Below, piece by piece: positions 63,670 through 64,000 of a DNA stretch of 64,000 nt (within the stretch, counting starts at the first letter, position 1; every line of letters starts with the position of its first letter). The position numbers and the translations under genes were made by a program. The notes below the pieces were generated by a model. The model had not been told where the DNA came from. It was given only the letters and a program-made list of their open reading frames with translations, and did no database searches. The DNA lies in NCBI RefSeq assembly GCF_051622035.1, contig NC_135358.1:19440501-19504500 (forward strand). Reading direction: 5' to 3'. This DNA is from Arctopsyche grandis (lineage: Eukaryota; Arthropoda; Insecta; Trichoptera; Hydropsychidae).

Positions 63670-64000
63670 ACCCAAACAACTTATTTTTGTAATAGAAATA
63701 ATGTATGTATCACGTTACGTCATTGAGAAAAAATCAAATGGCCTCAAGGCGCGCATGGGAAGCTATAGAATCAAACAATGGCCCGCAAAGTTCAATTCAC
63801 ACCGAGAAAAGCAAATCGTGAATAAATGACGATCAACCGTAGCTTGTCATGCACCAAGTAACATCGATCATCAAGCACACTATAGACGTGACTGTTTTGT
63901 AGAAATTGTTAAAAATGTATTCACGATTAGAAACCACCAAAAACATTTACTACCTCTACTACTACATATAAGTACTTCACACCATAATATCATTATAGTT

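Overview
The window is AT-rich nuclear DNA of an animal, most likely an insect. It has short-intron genes with GT-AG splice sites, an ortholog of the fly Polycomb gene Sce/RING1, and many eukaryotic transposable elements: LINEs, tRNA-derived SINEs, Helitrons, hAT, piggyBac-like and Harbinger-like elements, and one miniature LTR element. The insect order cannot be fixed from the sequence alone. Only about 5% of the window is host coding sequence.

Layout. 1-2570 is the 3' part of a Jockey/CR1-group LINE with a long open reverse transcriptase frame. 2.6-48 kb has no host gene that I can recognise. It is a mosaic of repeats, many with exact ends and target-site duplications (TSDs): hAT-type elements at 5699, 10188, 15543, 21077, 42521 and (outside this stretch) 60720; Helitrons at 7924, 30840, 31296 and 34831; piggyBac-type elements at 11355, 47681 and (outside) 62572; SINEs at about 10.8, 12.4, 30.4, 38.4, 39 and 40.7 kb; LINE/RTE remnants; and two large inverted repeats at 22.4 and 45.9 kb. 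Several are nested: a Helitron in a SINE, a SINE in a MITE, and an inverted-repeat element between the A and B boxes of a SINE.

Genes. 48960-51704 (minus) is a complete seven-exon RNF113A/Cwc24 ortholog, a spliceosomal CCCH plus RING protein. 55405-57806 (plus) is a complete four-exon RING1/Sce ortholog, the H2A ubiquitin ligase of PRC1. They are head to head, and the 3.7 kb between them is mostly transposons: a Harbinger-like element, a terminal-repeat retrotransposon in miniature with identical LTRs, a LINE remnant, and a second Harbinger-like element. 59798-60253 (minus) is a 151-residue RGS-like protein convergent with RING1. A possible exon of an unknown gene lies at 63437-63669.

Most unusual object. 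The 1968-bp Helitron at 34831-36798 carries about 1.6 kb of GC-rich tandem repeats inside AT-rich DNA. Its repeat units are built from GNA-triloop mini-hairpins (GC-GAA-GC and GC-GCA-GC), and the first of these is also present in the 3' end of this Helitron family. A short sister Helitron at 31296-31676 carries only a small version of the same insert. A second notable result is a 3' stem-loop shared by a LINE family and a SINE family, in which the stem has changed while the loop-side sequence is kept.
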